From a virus: a stretch of DNA of 24,783 bases. Under the pieces are notes generated by a model. The model did no database searches, was not told where the DNA came from, and worked only from the letters and a program-made list of their open reading frames with translations. The stretch is taken from positions 1-24,783 of IMG/VR virus record IMGVR_UViG_3300044631_000150. One strand, given 5' to 3'. Positions within the stretch are counted from its first letter, which is position 1; each line of letters opens with the position of its first letter. The translations under genes were made by a program, and so were the position numbers. Positions 13,277 to 20,530 of this stretch are shown piece by piece.

Positions 13277-13471
13277 ATGCACATTGATGACGATCTGAGC
13301 ACCCTGGAAGGGGAATATCTGAGGTCTCTAGGTGACAATCAAGCATTCCAGGAAGAATGCTACTACTTTGGTACTGTCCATGCCATTGTCGACTTGATGC
13401 GTCTTTATGGGTTTGATGTCGTGATGAAAGACATAAACCGTGTGATGTCTGAGTGGGACGATGATCGATGA
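13277..13471 (+). CDS. Small acidic helical protein, unknown
   Basis: 64 aa, MHIDDDLSTLEGEYLRSLGD..., acidic, with a helical HAIVDLMRLYGFDVVMKDIN segment and a WDDDR end. AAGAGGAC before the ATG is a clear ribosome site. It is the first gene after the palindrome region, so it may head a separate transcript. Function unknown. Confidence 0.68.
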   Translation: MHIDDDLSTLEGEYLRSLGDNQAFQEECYYFGTVHAIVDLMRLYGFDVVMKDINRVMSEWDDDR

Positions 13472-13703
13472 TCGTCTTATTGTCAACTGTTCTTGTGGTG
13501 GTCTTATCATGTCTGATCGAAAAGTAATCAAGATTCAAGTCAAAGGCTGTTCCGATGGTCTGTTTTGGTACAGTCAACACATCGGTGAGCAGTTCGATGT
13601 GGTGTGGTTTGACCCTGATGAGGCTGTCTTTTGGGTTCGTGAGCGTGACCAATACAGCGCACGCAACTGGATCGCTTGCAGGGATGCGGAGGTGATACAA
13701 TGA
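13461..13703 (+). CDS. Small beta-rich protein, unknown
   Basis: 80 aa from 13461. An in-frame ATG at 13509 (MSDRKVIKIQVKGCSDGLFW) would give 64 aa and is a credible alternative start; neither has a strong ribosome site. The conserved-looking part, KVIKIQVKGCSDGLFWYSQH and FDVVWFDPDEAVFWVRERDQ, suggests a small beta barrel of the type seen in unknown phage early proteins. It overlaps the previous gene by 11 bases if the longer start is used, and the next by four (ATGA). Confidence 0.62.
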   Translation: MIDDRLIVNCSCGGLIMSDRKVIKIQVKGCSDGLFWYSQHIGEQFDVVWFDPDEAVFWVRERDQYSARNWIACRDAEVIQ

Positions 13704-13843
13704 GTGCATGGCTGATCGCTGTAACGGGCTTGATCTACCTCGGCGTAGCCCTGGAGCAGCTATACAAAGGCAATACGCCTATGTTTGTCTGTTACATTGG
13801 CTACGCATTCGCTAACATTGGACTCTATAGGATGGCATCGTGA
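13700..13843 (+). CDS. 47-aa two-helix membrane protein
   Basis: MSAWLIAVTGLIYLGVALEQ, LYKGNTP, then a second hydrophobic stretch (MFVCYIGYAFANIGLYRM). There are two likely membrane segments with a short basic/polar loop. The ATGA overlap with the preceding stop, the GGAGG site seven bases ahead, and a GTGA overlap with the next start support translation. Small two-helix proteins of this pattern recur in phage early regions. No function known. Confidence 0.68.
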   Translation: MSAWLIAVTGLIYLGVALEQLYKGNTPMFVCYIGYAFANIGLYRMAS

Positions 13844-14040
13844 CTTTTATCTTTGAAACCTACATGGGCGACTGTTTGGTGACGGTTGAGGCTAAGATTC
13901 ACCGGAACTACCGAGCCTCTATCCTGTCTCTGGCCATTGACGACAAGGAATTTCCTGTGGACAGCCTGAACGCCAAGGCACTGCAACGCCTGGAAGACGA
14001 AGCAGACGAGAAAGCAGCAGAGGTGCAGAATGAATATTAA
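13840..14040 (+). CDS. Small early protein with GTG start, unknown
   Basis: 66 aa. The GTG at 13840 overlaps the preceding TGA, with AGGAT upstream. The N-terminal half is beta-like (MTFIFETYMGDCLVTVEAKI). The C-terminal half is an acidic helix (LNAKALQRLEDEADEKAAEV). Function unknown. The last 11 bases overlap the next gene. Confidence 0.62.
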   Translation: MTFIFETYMGDCLVTVEAKIHRNYRASILSLAIDDKEFPVDSLNAKALQRLEDEADEKAAEVQNEY

Positions 14041-14185
14041 AATGCTCATCAAGGCACGCAAGCTGTGGAATAACCCTGACGCCAGCGTGGAATTAAACCG
14101 TGCAAACATGCGAAAATGGGTGAAATCTGTTAGAATGTTGGGTTCTAATTGGCTTTTGGCTGTTCCTGTGGAGAAGAAATCTTGA
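14030..14185 (+). CDS. 51-aa basic early protein, unknown
   Basis: MNIKMLIKARKLWNNPDASV, then ELNRANMRKWVKSVRMLGSN and WLLAVPVEKKS. Strongly basic with regular Trp. It starts 11 bases inside the previous gene after a GAGG site, and its TGA overlaps the TTG start of the primase-helicase. It is coupled to replication gene translation by position. Function unknown. Confidence 0.6.
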   Translation: MNIKMLIKARKLWNNPDASVELNRANMRKWVKSVRMLGSNWLLAVPVEKKS

Positions 14186-15765
14186 CAGAATCTAAGTTCG
14201 TGAAGCATGTTGCCTGTGAGTCCTGCGGCAGTTCAGACGCGAATGCTCTGTACGATGACGGGCACACTCACTGCTTCGCTTGTAACACTACGAGGGTAAG
14301 CGTGGAAGACACTCAACAAGCACCGAAACCGCCCAAGGCTAAGAGCCTGAGCGTTAGCGGCACTGTCAGGGGCATCCCTGAGCGTGGTATCAATCGACAA
14401 ACCTGTGAAAAGTTCGGAGTCCTGCAAGATGATTCAAACCATTATTACCCGTATCTTGACAATGATTCTGCCATCGTCGCTTACAAGGTCAGGAATGTAG
14501 AAGAGAAGAAGTTCTCCATCCGTGGAGACTTCCAGCAGGCTAAGTTGTTTGGTCAAAACCTGTTCCATCAAGGGGGTAAGTATGTTACTTTGGTCGAAGG
14601 CGAACTGGATGCCCTTGCTGCTTACCAACTTACCGGGAGTCAGTGGCCTGTTGTGTCTATCCGTAACGGTGCTAACGCAGCCCTGAAGGACTGTAAGACA
14701 CAGTTTGAGTGGCTGGACAGTTTCGAGAACATTGTAATCTGCTTTGATGCTGATGAGCCTGGACGCAAGGCAGCCAAAGAAGTGGCTGAGTTGTTTGGGC
14801 CTAAAGCGAAGATCGTAAAACATCTGTCGGGGTTCAAAGATGCTTGTGACTACCTCATTGCTGGCGCGACTAAGGAATTTGTTTCAGAGTGGTGGAAAGC
14901 AGAAGTCTATGTACCGGACGGTATCGTTAACTCGGCTGATTTGTGGGACTCTGTTAGCACTCCCGAGCAGCCTGCTAAGGCGCATTACCCGTGGAAAGGA
15001 CTGAACAAGCTGCTGTATGGCATCCGTGACGCTGAACTGATTACCGTCACAGCCGGGTCAGGCTTGGGTAAGAGTCAGTTCCTGCGGGAAATCCTGTACG
15101 GTCTGCTGAAGACCACGGACTGGAAGATCGGAGCTATGTTCCTGGAAGAGTCTGTACGCAAGACAGCACGAAGCATCATGTCAGTACACGCTAACAAGAT
15201 GCTGCACTTGCCAGATACTCCAGTGACCGGCGAAGAACTGAAGGATGCCTTCGATGCGACTCTGGGAACTGGTAGGGTGTTCCTGTTCGACCACTTCGGA
15301 TCGCTGGAGATTGAGAATGTGCTCAACCGTATCCGGTATATGGCCAAGGCTTTGGACTGTAAGGTTGTGTTCCTGGATCACATCAGTATCGTGGTGTCAG
15401 GGCAGGACTTAGGAGACGAGCGTAAGGCCATTGACAACCTGATGACTAAGCTACGGACACTGGTACAGGAACTTGGGATTACGCTATTCTGTGTGTCTCA
15501 CCTTCGCAGGCCCACGGGCAATGCAGGACACGAGGATGGACAGGCAGTGTCGTTGTCTCAGTTACGGGGATCAGGGGCCATCGCTCAGTTGTCGGATGCA
15601 GTGATTACACTGGAGCGCAACAGCATGGCAGAGGATCACAATGACAGGCACACGACAAAGGTTTCGGTGGCCAAGAACAGGTACAATGGCTACACCGGCC
15701 CTGCGTGTCACTTGTTGTTTGACACTTACACAGGCAGAATGCTTGAGGTTGAGGAAACATTATGA
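14182..15765 (+). CDS. Primase-helicase (T7 gp4-like)
   Basis: 527 aa from a TTG at 14182, chosen because GGAG lies eight bases ahead and it overlaps the preceding stop; a TTG at 14149 is open but has no such site. The N-terminal zinc finger has Cys12, Cys15, Cys31 and Cys34 (CESC...GHTHCFAC), as in T7 gp4A. The TOPRIM primase core has VEGELDAL (Glu139) and FDADEPG (Asp189, Asp191). The DnaB-type helicase domain has Walker A GSGLGKS (292-298), Walker B VVFLDH (Asp399) and a C-terminal GSGAIAQLSDAVI arginine-finger region. It would unwind the fork and make primers, working with the polymerase encoded next. Length is close to T7's 566. Confidence 0.93.
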   Translation: MTESKFVKHVACESCGSSDANALYDDGHTHCFACNTTRVSVEDTQQAPKPPKAKSLSVSGTVRGIPERGINRQTCEKFGVLQDDSNHYYPYLDNDSAIVAYKVRNVEEKKFSIRGDFQQAKLFGQNLFHQGGKYVTLVEGELDALAAYQLTGSQWPVVSIRNGANAALKDCKTQFEWLDSFENIVICFDADEPGRKAAKEVAELFGPKAKIVKHLSGFKDACDYLIAGATKEFVSEWWKAEVYVPDGIVNSADLWDSVSTPEQPAKAHYPWKGLNKLLYGIRDAELITVTAGSGLGKSQFLREILYGLLKTTDWKIGAMFLEESVRKTARSIMSVHANKMLHLPDTPVTGEELKDAFDATLGTGRVFLFDHFGSLEIENVLNRIRYMAKALDCKVVFLDHISIVVSGQDLGDERKAIDNLMTKLRTLVQELGITLFCVSHLRRPTGNAGHEDGQAVSLSQLRGSGAIAQLSDAVITLERNSMAEDHNDRHTTKVSVAKNRYNGYTGPACHLLFDTYTGRMLEVEETL

Positions 15766-15944
15766 TGGACATAGAATCACTCGTGGCTCGGGTGTGGGAA
15801 CTGGAGGGGAAGTATGACGAGCTACTAAGGAATCACCAGAGTCTAATCCACGAGTATGAAGAACTGAAAGCCAGATATGAAAAGGCTAGTGCTGGACATC
15901 GAAACATCGACGGATCACCGTACGATTCACTTGGTAATCACTAA
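15762..15944 (+). CDS. Short coiled-coil protein between helicase and polymerase
   Basis: 60 aa, MMDIESLVARVWELEGKYDE... with heptads through ARYEKA. The start overlaps the helicase stop (ATGA), which implies coupled translation, and the gene fills a 111-base interval that would otherwise be empty. Its last 68 bases overlap the polymerase in another frame. A similar short coiled coil recurs in phages at this spot, but I know no function. The C-terminal 22 residues are constrained by the polymerase and may matter little. Confidence 0.6.
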   Translation: MMDIESLVARVWELEGKYDELLRNHQSLIHEYEELKARYEKASAGHRNIDGSPYDSLGNH

Positions 15945-17592
15945 AGACATTGACAGTAAAGAGATAAAGACATGGAAGGAAGCCGCGACCCTCGGGGCGT
16001 ATTTAAAGGACGCTACGTTAATAATCGGCCAAAACATTCTGGCGTTCGATGCACCGATCCTAAATCGTACTTGGCAGACGAGGATTCGTTTGAGCCAATG
16101 CTACGATACTCTAATAGTGTCAAGGCTGCTCGATCCGAGTCGAGAGCAAGGACACAGCCTGGAGGCATGGGGGAAGACACTCGGGAAGGAAAAGATTGAC
16201 TACGCTACACGCTGGGAAGAACTTGCTGGACGGCAGCAGGCTTACAAGGGTGAATGCTTTGACAATCCTTTCCCTGACCTTCTGGTGGAATACTGTACGG
16301 CAGACGTAGAAGTCACTGAGCTGCTGTACCGTAGGCTGACAGAGGAAGTCACCCGCAAGGAGTTCAGTCAAGAGTCTGTTGACCTTGAGCACAAGGTTGC
16401 AGCCATCATTGCGGAGCAGGAACGAAATGGTTTCAAGTTGGATCAAGAGTACGCAACCCTGCTACTTGTTGACATCAAGGGAAGAATGGCAGAAGTATAT
16501 GAGTCAATGCAGCAGCGATGGCCATCCTACGAAGTCCCAAGAGTCAGCGAAAAGACAGGAAAGCAACTCAAGCCGTTGTTGGTTACTTTCAACCCAGGAT
16601 CACGCAAGCAGATCGGAGAAAAGCTGATTGAGCTTGGGTGGAAGCCAGAGAAGTTCACCGAGACAGGACAGCCGATGGTTGACGAATCTATCCTGTCGAA
16701 GATCGAACTTCCAGAGGCTAAACTGATTGCTGAGTACCTGATGCTACAGAAACGTGTGGCTCAAATTGAGTCTTGGATGGAGGCTGTAGGCTCTGACGGC
16801 AGGGTGCATGGTAGGGTTATCACCAACGGCGCTGTAACAGGCCGGATGACACATCAAAGCCCTAACATGGCACAGATTCCCAACGCAGGGTCTGTCTATG
16901 GGCCTGAGTGCCGTCAGTGCTGGACTGTGGAGACTGGGAATGTCTTGGTTGGCTGTGACGCATCAGGGCTAGAGCTTCGGATGTTGGCACACTACATGAA
17001 GGATGACGATTATGTCAAGACGGTTGTGGAAGGGTCTTCCAAGGACGGAACTGATGTCCACACGAAGAATCAAAAAGCAGCAGGACTACAGACACGGGAT
17101 CAAGCAAAGACGTTCATCTACGCTTTCCTCTACGGGGCAGGGCCATCGAAGATTGGTTCTATCGTTGGTGGGTCGGCAAAGGACGGTGAAAGACTTACGA
17201 GTTCCTTCCTTAATGCGACTCCCGCACTCAAGGCTCTACGAGATAAGGTATCCAAGTATGCAGGCAAGGGCTTTGTACCGGGGCTTGATGGTCGTAAGAT
17301 TTGGGTTCGCTCCGAGCATGCAGCACTTAACAGCCTTCTCCAGGGTGCCGGAGCGATTGTGATGAAGAAGGCACTGTGCTTGTTCTATGACAAGATCAAG
17401 AAGAACAAGTGGCCAGTGAAGCTAGTTGCCAATGTCCACGATGAGTTTCAGTTTGAGTGTCACGCCAGTGTTGCCGACGAAGCAGGCAAGGCTGCACGGC
17501 TGAGCATTGTGGAAGCAGGACAACATTTTAAGTTACGATGTCCATTGGACGGGGAGTACAAGATTGGCAAGAATTGGAAAGAAACCCATTGA
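15877..17592 (+). CDS. Family A DNA polymerase with 3'-5' exonuclease
   Basis: 571 aa. The exonuclease motifs are Exo I LDIETS (Asp7, Glu9), Exo II IGQNILAFDAP (Asp58) and Exo III YCTADVEVT (Asp143). The polymerase motif A is DASGLELR (Asp361), motif B is RDQAKTFIYAFLYG (Arg407, Lys411, Tyr419) and motif C is HDEF (Asp522). All are intact, so a proofreading replicase is expected. It is about 130 aa shorter than T7 gp5 (704). The stretch ahead of VTFNPGSR, where T7 carries its thioredoxin-binding insertion, is only about 25 residues. Processivity must come from something else. An in-frame gene overlap upstream makes the ATG at 15877 the best start. Confidence 0.95.
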   Translation: MKRLVLDIETSTDHRTIHLVITKDIDSKEIKTWKEAATLGAYLKDATLIIGQNILAFDAPILNRTWQTRIRLSQCYDTLIVSRLLDPSREQGHSLEAWGKTLGKEKIDYATRWEELAGRQQAYKGECFDNPFPDLLVEYCTADVEVTELLYRRLTEEVTRKEFSQESVDLEHKVAAIIAEQERNGFKLDQEYATLLLVDIKGRMAEVYESMQQRWPSYEVPRVSEKTGKQLKPLLVTFNPGSRKQIGEKLIELGWKPEKFTETGQPMVDESILSKIELPEAKLIAEYLMLQKRVAQIESWMEAVGSDGRVHGRVITNGAVTGRMTHQSPNMAQIPNAGSVYGPECRQCWTVETGNVLVGCDASGLELRMLAHYMKDDDYVKTVVEGSSKDGTDVHTKNQKAAGLQTRDQAKTFIYAFLYGAGPSKIGSIVGGSAKDGERLTSSFLNATPALKALRDKVSKYAGKGFVPGLDGRKIWVRSEHAALNSLLQGAGAIVMKKALCLFYDKIKKNKWPVKLVANVHDEFQFECHASVADEAGKAARLSIVEAGQHFKLRCPLDGEYKIGKNWKETH

Positions 17593-17764
17593 TAGTTCTC
17601 CGGCTGGCATCGTAATCATTCAAGCAGATGAGGAAGGCTTCGATCTGAAGATTTCTCAGAACATGAACTACGATGATGCAAAGCATTTGCTCATGGAAGC
17701 CCTGCACATCATAAGGGCTTATGAAGAAAATGGTTGCATTCCGGACAATATGACGCTACAATAG
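17564..17764 (+). CDS. Small protein after the polymerase, unknown
   Basis: 66 aa from a TTG at 17564 with GGGGAG seven bases upstream; the frame is open further back but no better start exists. It overlaps the polymerase 3' end by 29 bases. It contains IVIIQADEEGFDLKIS, then a helix, YDDAKHLLMEALHIIRAYEE. This pattern of a beta hairpin followed by DDA..LL..A occurs in small phage proteins of unknown role. Confidence 0.62.
   Translation: MARIGKKPIDSSPAGIVIIQADEEGFDLKISQNMNYDDAKHLLMEALHIIRAYEENGCIPDNMTLQ
17734..17762 (+). promoter_or_regulatory. Possible weak promoter before the tRNA
   Basis: TTGCAT (17734-17739), 17 bases and TACAAT (17757-17762). The -10 is five of six, while the -35 matches only its first three bases. 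It would start near 17769, just before the tRNA at 17775. It lies within the end of the previous coding region. Weak evidence. Confidence 0.25.
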
Positions 17765-17774
17765 TAGCTCTCTC

Positions 17775-17859
17775 GCGGCTGTGGTGGAATCGGTAGACAC
17801 AGGAGACTTAAAATCTCCCGGCTTACGCTGTGTGGGTTCGAGTCCCGCCAGCCGCACCA
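17775..17859 (+). tRNA. tRNA-Leu(UAA)
   Basis: The seven-bp acceptor stem GCGGCTG/CAGCCGC is followed by discriminator A and an encoded CCA. The anticodon arm GGAGA-CTTAAAA-TCTCC places UAA at 34-36. A variable arm of four pairs (CGGC-TTAC-GCTG) marks a class II leucine tRNA. The T arm is GTGGG-TTCGAGT-CCCGC. It sits between two protein genes in the replication block and should be processed out of the polycistronic RNA. It reads UUA and, by wobble, UUG codons. It is complete and looks functional. Confidence 0.95.
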
Positions 17860-17883
17860 TTGTAAAACTGAAAGGAAGATGAA

Positions 17884-18309
17884 ATGAGTAGTGATAACAA
17901 GCCTGTTCGCGTTGCTGGTGAGCTTTTCTGGGCCAACTGGATGGCAGAGTTCAACACCAAGTTCAACGAAGACAACACGAAGTACGAATGCACTCTCGGT
18001 ATGCTGTCTGACAAGGCTTGCGAAGCCCTGGAGGAGTTGGGCATCAAGATCAAGAACAAGGACACGATGGGCAAGTTCATCGTTGGTAAGTCCAAGTTCG
18101 TGTTTGAGCCTGTGGACGAAGACGGTAACCCCGTGGACATCAAGAAGATCGGTAACGGCACCAAGGTTGTTGCCCTGGTGACTTCGTACCGTCACAAGAT
18201 GTCTGCCAAGTTCGGCTCTGCTCCGAGCATCCAGAAGCTGATCGTAACTGAACTGAAGACCTACAATCCTGAAGGCGCAGTCAAGGAAGAAACGGAAGAT
18301 GTCCTCTAA
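17884..18309 (+). CDS. Single-stranded DNA-binding protein (T7 gp2.5-type)
   Basis: 141 aa, MSSDNKPVRVAGELFWANWM.... Blocks GELFWANWMAEFNTKFNED, KYECTLGML and KFVFEPVDEDGNPV match phage SSBs of the OB-fold group. The tail EETEDVL is acidic, as in T7 gp2.5, where it contacts the polymerase and helicase. It is placed after the tRNA with GAAAGGAAGATGAA before the ATG, and overlaps the exonuclease gene by 11 bases. It would coat exposed template strands and promote annealing. The exact family is inferred from motifs and context. Confidence 0.82.
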   Translation: MSSDNKPVRVAGELFWANWMAEFNTKFNEDNTKYECTLGMLSDKACEALEELGIKIKNKDTMGKFIVGKSKFVFEPVDEDGNPVDIKKIGNGTKVVALVTSYRHKMSAKFGSAPSIQKLIVTELKTYNPEGAVKEETEDVL

Positions 18310-19024
18310 TCCTAGTATCGCTCTCGTGGATGCTGATGTGATGGTTTATCGCATCGGCTTCGCGTCAGAGAATGACTCCGAGAGCATTGCTAGGGCTAGG
18401 CTTGTCGAGTGGTTCACTGACATTGTATACATCGACTTGAAGTGCGAGGATTACAAGGCGTGGATCACCGGCAAGTCTAACTACAGATACGACATTGCCA
18501 AGACTGTTCCGTACAAGGGCAACCGCAAGGACATGAAGAAGCCCAAGCATTACGAGTATCTTCGTGATGTCTTGGTCAAGCGTTTGGGTGCAATCGTGAC
18601 TGATGGCGAGGAGGCTGACGATGCTGTCGGTATCGCATCCACGGAGAACCCTAGTGCTTGGATCGTCCATGTGGATAAAGACTTGGATCAACTTCCAGGG
18701 CTTCATTACAATCCTGTCAAATGCGAGAAGTACACGGTCACTGAGTTTGAAGGGCTACGGAACTTCTACAAGCAGATGCTGACAGGAGACAGAACAGACA
18801 ATATTGAGGGCATTCACGGTATCGGGCCAGTAAAGGCCACCAAGATACTTAGTGAATGTAAAACTGAACAAGAACTGTATGAGGCTGTATGGAAGACGTA
18901 TCAGAAACACGAACTGTCGCTAGAAAGACTGACAGAAAACGGGCAACTGCTGTGGTTGCGAAGGACGCCGGATCAAATGTGGTTGCCTCCTTCAACCTCG
19001 CAGGATGCCAGTGGACAGTCTTAA
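18299..19024 (+). CDS. 5'-3' exonuclease (T7 gp6/FEN-like)
   Basis: 241 aa. DADVMVYR (Asp11, Asp13), EEADDAVG (Glu105, Asp107, Asp108), VDKDLDQLPG (Asp126, Asp128) and GDRTDNIEGIHGIG (Asp164, Asp167) supply the metal ligands of the flap-nuclease family. The last also begins the helix-3-turn-helix DNA-binding element (170-184). It would remove primers and resect ends for recombination or host DNA degradation. The gene overlaps the SSB gene, and its own 3' end overlaps the HExxH gene. The end ENGQLLWLRRTPDQMWLPP fits the family's C-terminus. Confidence 0.92.
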   Translation: MSSNPSIALVDADVMVYRIGFASENDSESIARARLVEWFTDIVYIDLKCEDYKAWITGKSNYRYDIAKTVPYKGNRKDMKKPKHYEYLRDVLVKRLGAIVTDGEEADDAVGIASTENPSAWIVHVDKDLDQLPGLHYNPVKCEKYTVTEFEGLRNFYKQMLTGDRTDNIEGIHGIGPVKATKILSECKTEQELYEAVWKTYQKHELSLERLTENGQLLWLRRTPDQMWLPPSTSQDASGQS

Positions 19025-19245
19025 GCGTAGCGCACATGACTGAGATGGGCCTGTGTGACCCGGAAACGCACACGATCAAGATTCGTGCATCGTTGCCGGA
19101 GCAGGCTCAGGAGGCTACCTTTTACCATGAACTTGTCCATGCAGTGCTGTTTACAATGGGTAAGACAAACCATGATGAGGAGTTTGTTGACACTTTTGGT
19201 GGTTTGCTTCATCAGTATTCTAGGACAATGAATGAAACCAAGTAG
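18979..19245 (+). CDS. Small HExxH metallopeptidase-like protein
   Basis: 89 aa if it starts at the GTG at 18979. An ATG at 18889 (118 aa, overlapping the exonuclease by 136 bases) and an ATG at 19036 (70 aa) are alternatives. The segment FNLAGCQWTVLSV and GLCDPETHTIKI looks conserved, so a start before 19000 is favoured. FYHELVHAVLFTMG holds HELVH, the zinc-binding motif of gluzincin-type minimal peptidases. HDEEFVDTFGGLLHQY downstream could give the third ligand. Such small phage proteins are usually unannotated; a peptidase role is inference. Confidence 0.7.
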   Translation: MVASFNLAGCQWTVLSVAHMTEMGLCDPETHTIKIRASLPEQAQEATFYHELVHAVLFTMGKTNHDEEFVDTFGGLLHQYSRTMNETK

Positions 19246-19576
19246 CGCAAAGAACAAAGGCAGGCTGTTGCAGCAGTGGACTGCTAAGAAGATGCTGGAG
19301 TATGCGCCTACGCTGGAGCCTGACGATGTTGTAAGCACTAGCATGGGTGCAGGCGGCGCTGATATCAAACTGTCTCCTGCTGCTCGGAAGATTTACCCGT
19401 TCCAGATCGAATGTAAGTCTCATGCAAAGATTGCTGTGTACGACTTTTACCGTCAAGCAGCCACGCACGGGACTTACGAGCCTCTGGTGGTCATCAAACA
19501 GAATCAGTGCAAGCCGCTGGTGATCGTAGACGCTGATTACTTCTTTAAGGTGTACAATGAAAATCGAAATCCCTGA
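19232..19576 (+). CDS. PD-(D/E)xK junction-resolvase-like endonuclease
   Basis: 114 aa. After NKGRLLQQWTAKKMLEYAP it has STSMGAGGADIKLSPAARK with Asp44, then PFQIECKSHAKIAVYDFYRQ with Glu60 and Lys62. The spacing D-x15-E-x-K and the preceding G-x-D are the core of archaeal Holliday-junction resolvases and related VRR/HJR nucleases. It occupies the place of T7 endonuclease I, which debranches replicating DNA. A general endonuclease is the alternative. It overlaps its neighbours at both ends (14 and 20 bases). Confidence 0.78.
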   Translation: MKPSSAKNKGRLLQQWTAKKMLEYAPTLEPDDVVSTSMGAGGADIKLSPAARKIYPFQIECKSHAKIAVYDFYRQAATHGTYEPLVVIKQNQCKPLVIVDADYFFKVYNENRNP

Positions 19577-19781
19577 CGAAGCACTGGATGAGTTCCTTGT
19601 CCAGTCATTGAAAGACGGTCTGGCTACTGTATCTTACTTCTCTGGCGGTCATCCTGAAGACATTGCTCAGAACTTTCGGTTGAAGGGTGCTTTTATCACT
19701 CTGTTGGAATACTACATGTGTCATACGGACTTCATTGAGTTCATTAAGGAAGAGTACCGTGGAAGTAACGCAGATTCGTGA
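19557..19781 (+). CDS. Small acidic phage protein, unknown
   Basis: 74 aa, MKIEIPDEALDEFLVQSLKD.... Openings of the form MKIEIPDEALD..LV..LK recur in many phage proteins of this size with no known role. It is helical and acidic, and its start is 20 bases within the endonuclease gene. It overlaps the following gene by 23 bases. Function unknown. Confidence 0.7.
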   Translation: MKIEIPDEALDEFLVQSLKDGLATVSYFSGGHPEDIAQNFRLKGAFITLLEYYMCHTDFIEFIKEEYRGSNADS

Positions 19782-19992
19782 GAACCCGGACGGGAGTGCA
19801 GACTTTAGCTTTGAGTTGACTGCCTTGGAAAAAGAGGCATTGATTCGCTTCGCTATCATGGAAGCAATCAAGAATGGAATTAAGGAAGGAATGAAATATG
19901 CCGTCCGTGAAGACAGTGTGGAAGACGCCGGAGGCGGAGAAGCTGATAGCGTACATGGCTCGGGTATCGAACCCAGCGAATCAGGCAAATGA
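19759..19992 (+). CDS. 77-aa protein with a tail overprinted on thyX
   Basis: Starts at GTG 19759 with AAGGA seven bases ahead, MEVTQIRENPDGSADFSFEL. The N-terminal TQIRENPDGSADFSFELTAL is a beta hairpin. The helix EKEALIRFAIMEAIKNGIKE follows, a common small phage protein pattern. The C-terminal third (EDAGGGEADSVHGSGIEPSE) overlaps thyX by 95 bases and is low-complexity, so it is probably tolerated rather than selected. Function unknown. Confidence 0.62.
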   Translation: MEVTQIRENPDGSADFSFELTALEKEALIRFAIMEAIKNGIKEGMKYAVREDSVEDAGGGEADSVHGSGIEPSESGK

Positions 19993-20530
19993 GAAGTATG
20001 TTCCTCTAATCAAGTACCTGATAAAGCACAAGCACTGGAGTCCCTTCGAGATGGTTAATGTTTGCATGGAGATAGAATGCACACGAGACATCGCAAGGCA
20101 GATTCTGAGGCATCGTAGCTTCTCCTTCCAGGAGTTCAGTCAGCGGTACGCAGTGGCAGACGGCTATGCCTATTCTGAGCCACGGCTACAGGATGAAAAG
20201 AACAGACAGAACAGTCTGCCCGTAGAAGATCGGGAGATGATCCGGTTCTGGGAAGAGCAGCAGTCCAATGTACTCAAGGCTGCTAAGGCGGCGTATGAGA
20301 ACGCACTGAATGTAGGAATAGCTAAGGAAGTTGCTCGGAAGGTCTTGCCAGAGGGCTTGACAACGAGCAAGATGTACATGAATGGAACACTAAGGAGTTG
20401 GCTCCACTATATCCAGATCAGGACTGGAGTGGAGACTCAGAAGGAACACCGTGAGATTGCGCTCCTGTGTGAGCAGGAACTGTGGCGTGATTTCCCTAAC
20501 GTAATGGAGGCTTTGGTAGAAAATGAATGA
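19898..20530 (+). CDS. thyX: Flavin-dependent thymidylate synthase ThyX
   Basis: 210 aa. The ThyX signature RHRxxSxxExSxR is present as RHRSFSFQEFSQR (71-83). Also typical are HWSPFE for the N-terminal helix and the C-terminal LRSWLHYIQIRTGVETQKEH with the conserved Arg. The enzyme makes dTMP from dUMP using FAD, NADPH and methylene-tetrahydrofolate. Together with the reductase downstream it would raise dTTP for phage replication. A full-length, intact gene; it overlaps the previous ORF by 95 bases and the next by eight. Confidence 0.96.
   Translation: MPSVKTVWKTPEAEKLIAYMARVSNPANQANEKYVPLIKYLIKHKHWSPFEMVNVCMEIECTRDIARQILRHRSFSFQEFSQRYAVADGYAYSEPRLQDEKNRQNSLPVEDREMIRFWEEQQSNVLKAAKAAYENALNVGIAKEVARKVLPEGLTTSKMYMNGTLRSWLHYIQIRTGVETQKEHREIALLCEQELWRDFPNVMEALVENE

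Noticed and set aside
17719-18195. Minus-strand open frame across the tRNA
   Set aside because: Its middle is the usual false peptide from translating a leucine tRNA backwards; the rest is antisense to SSB.
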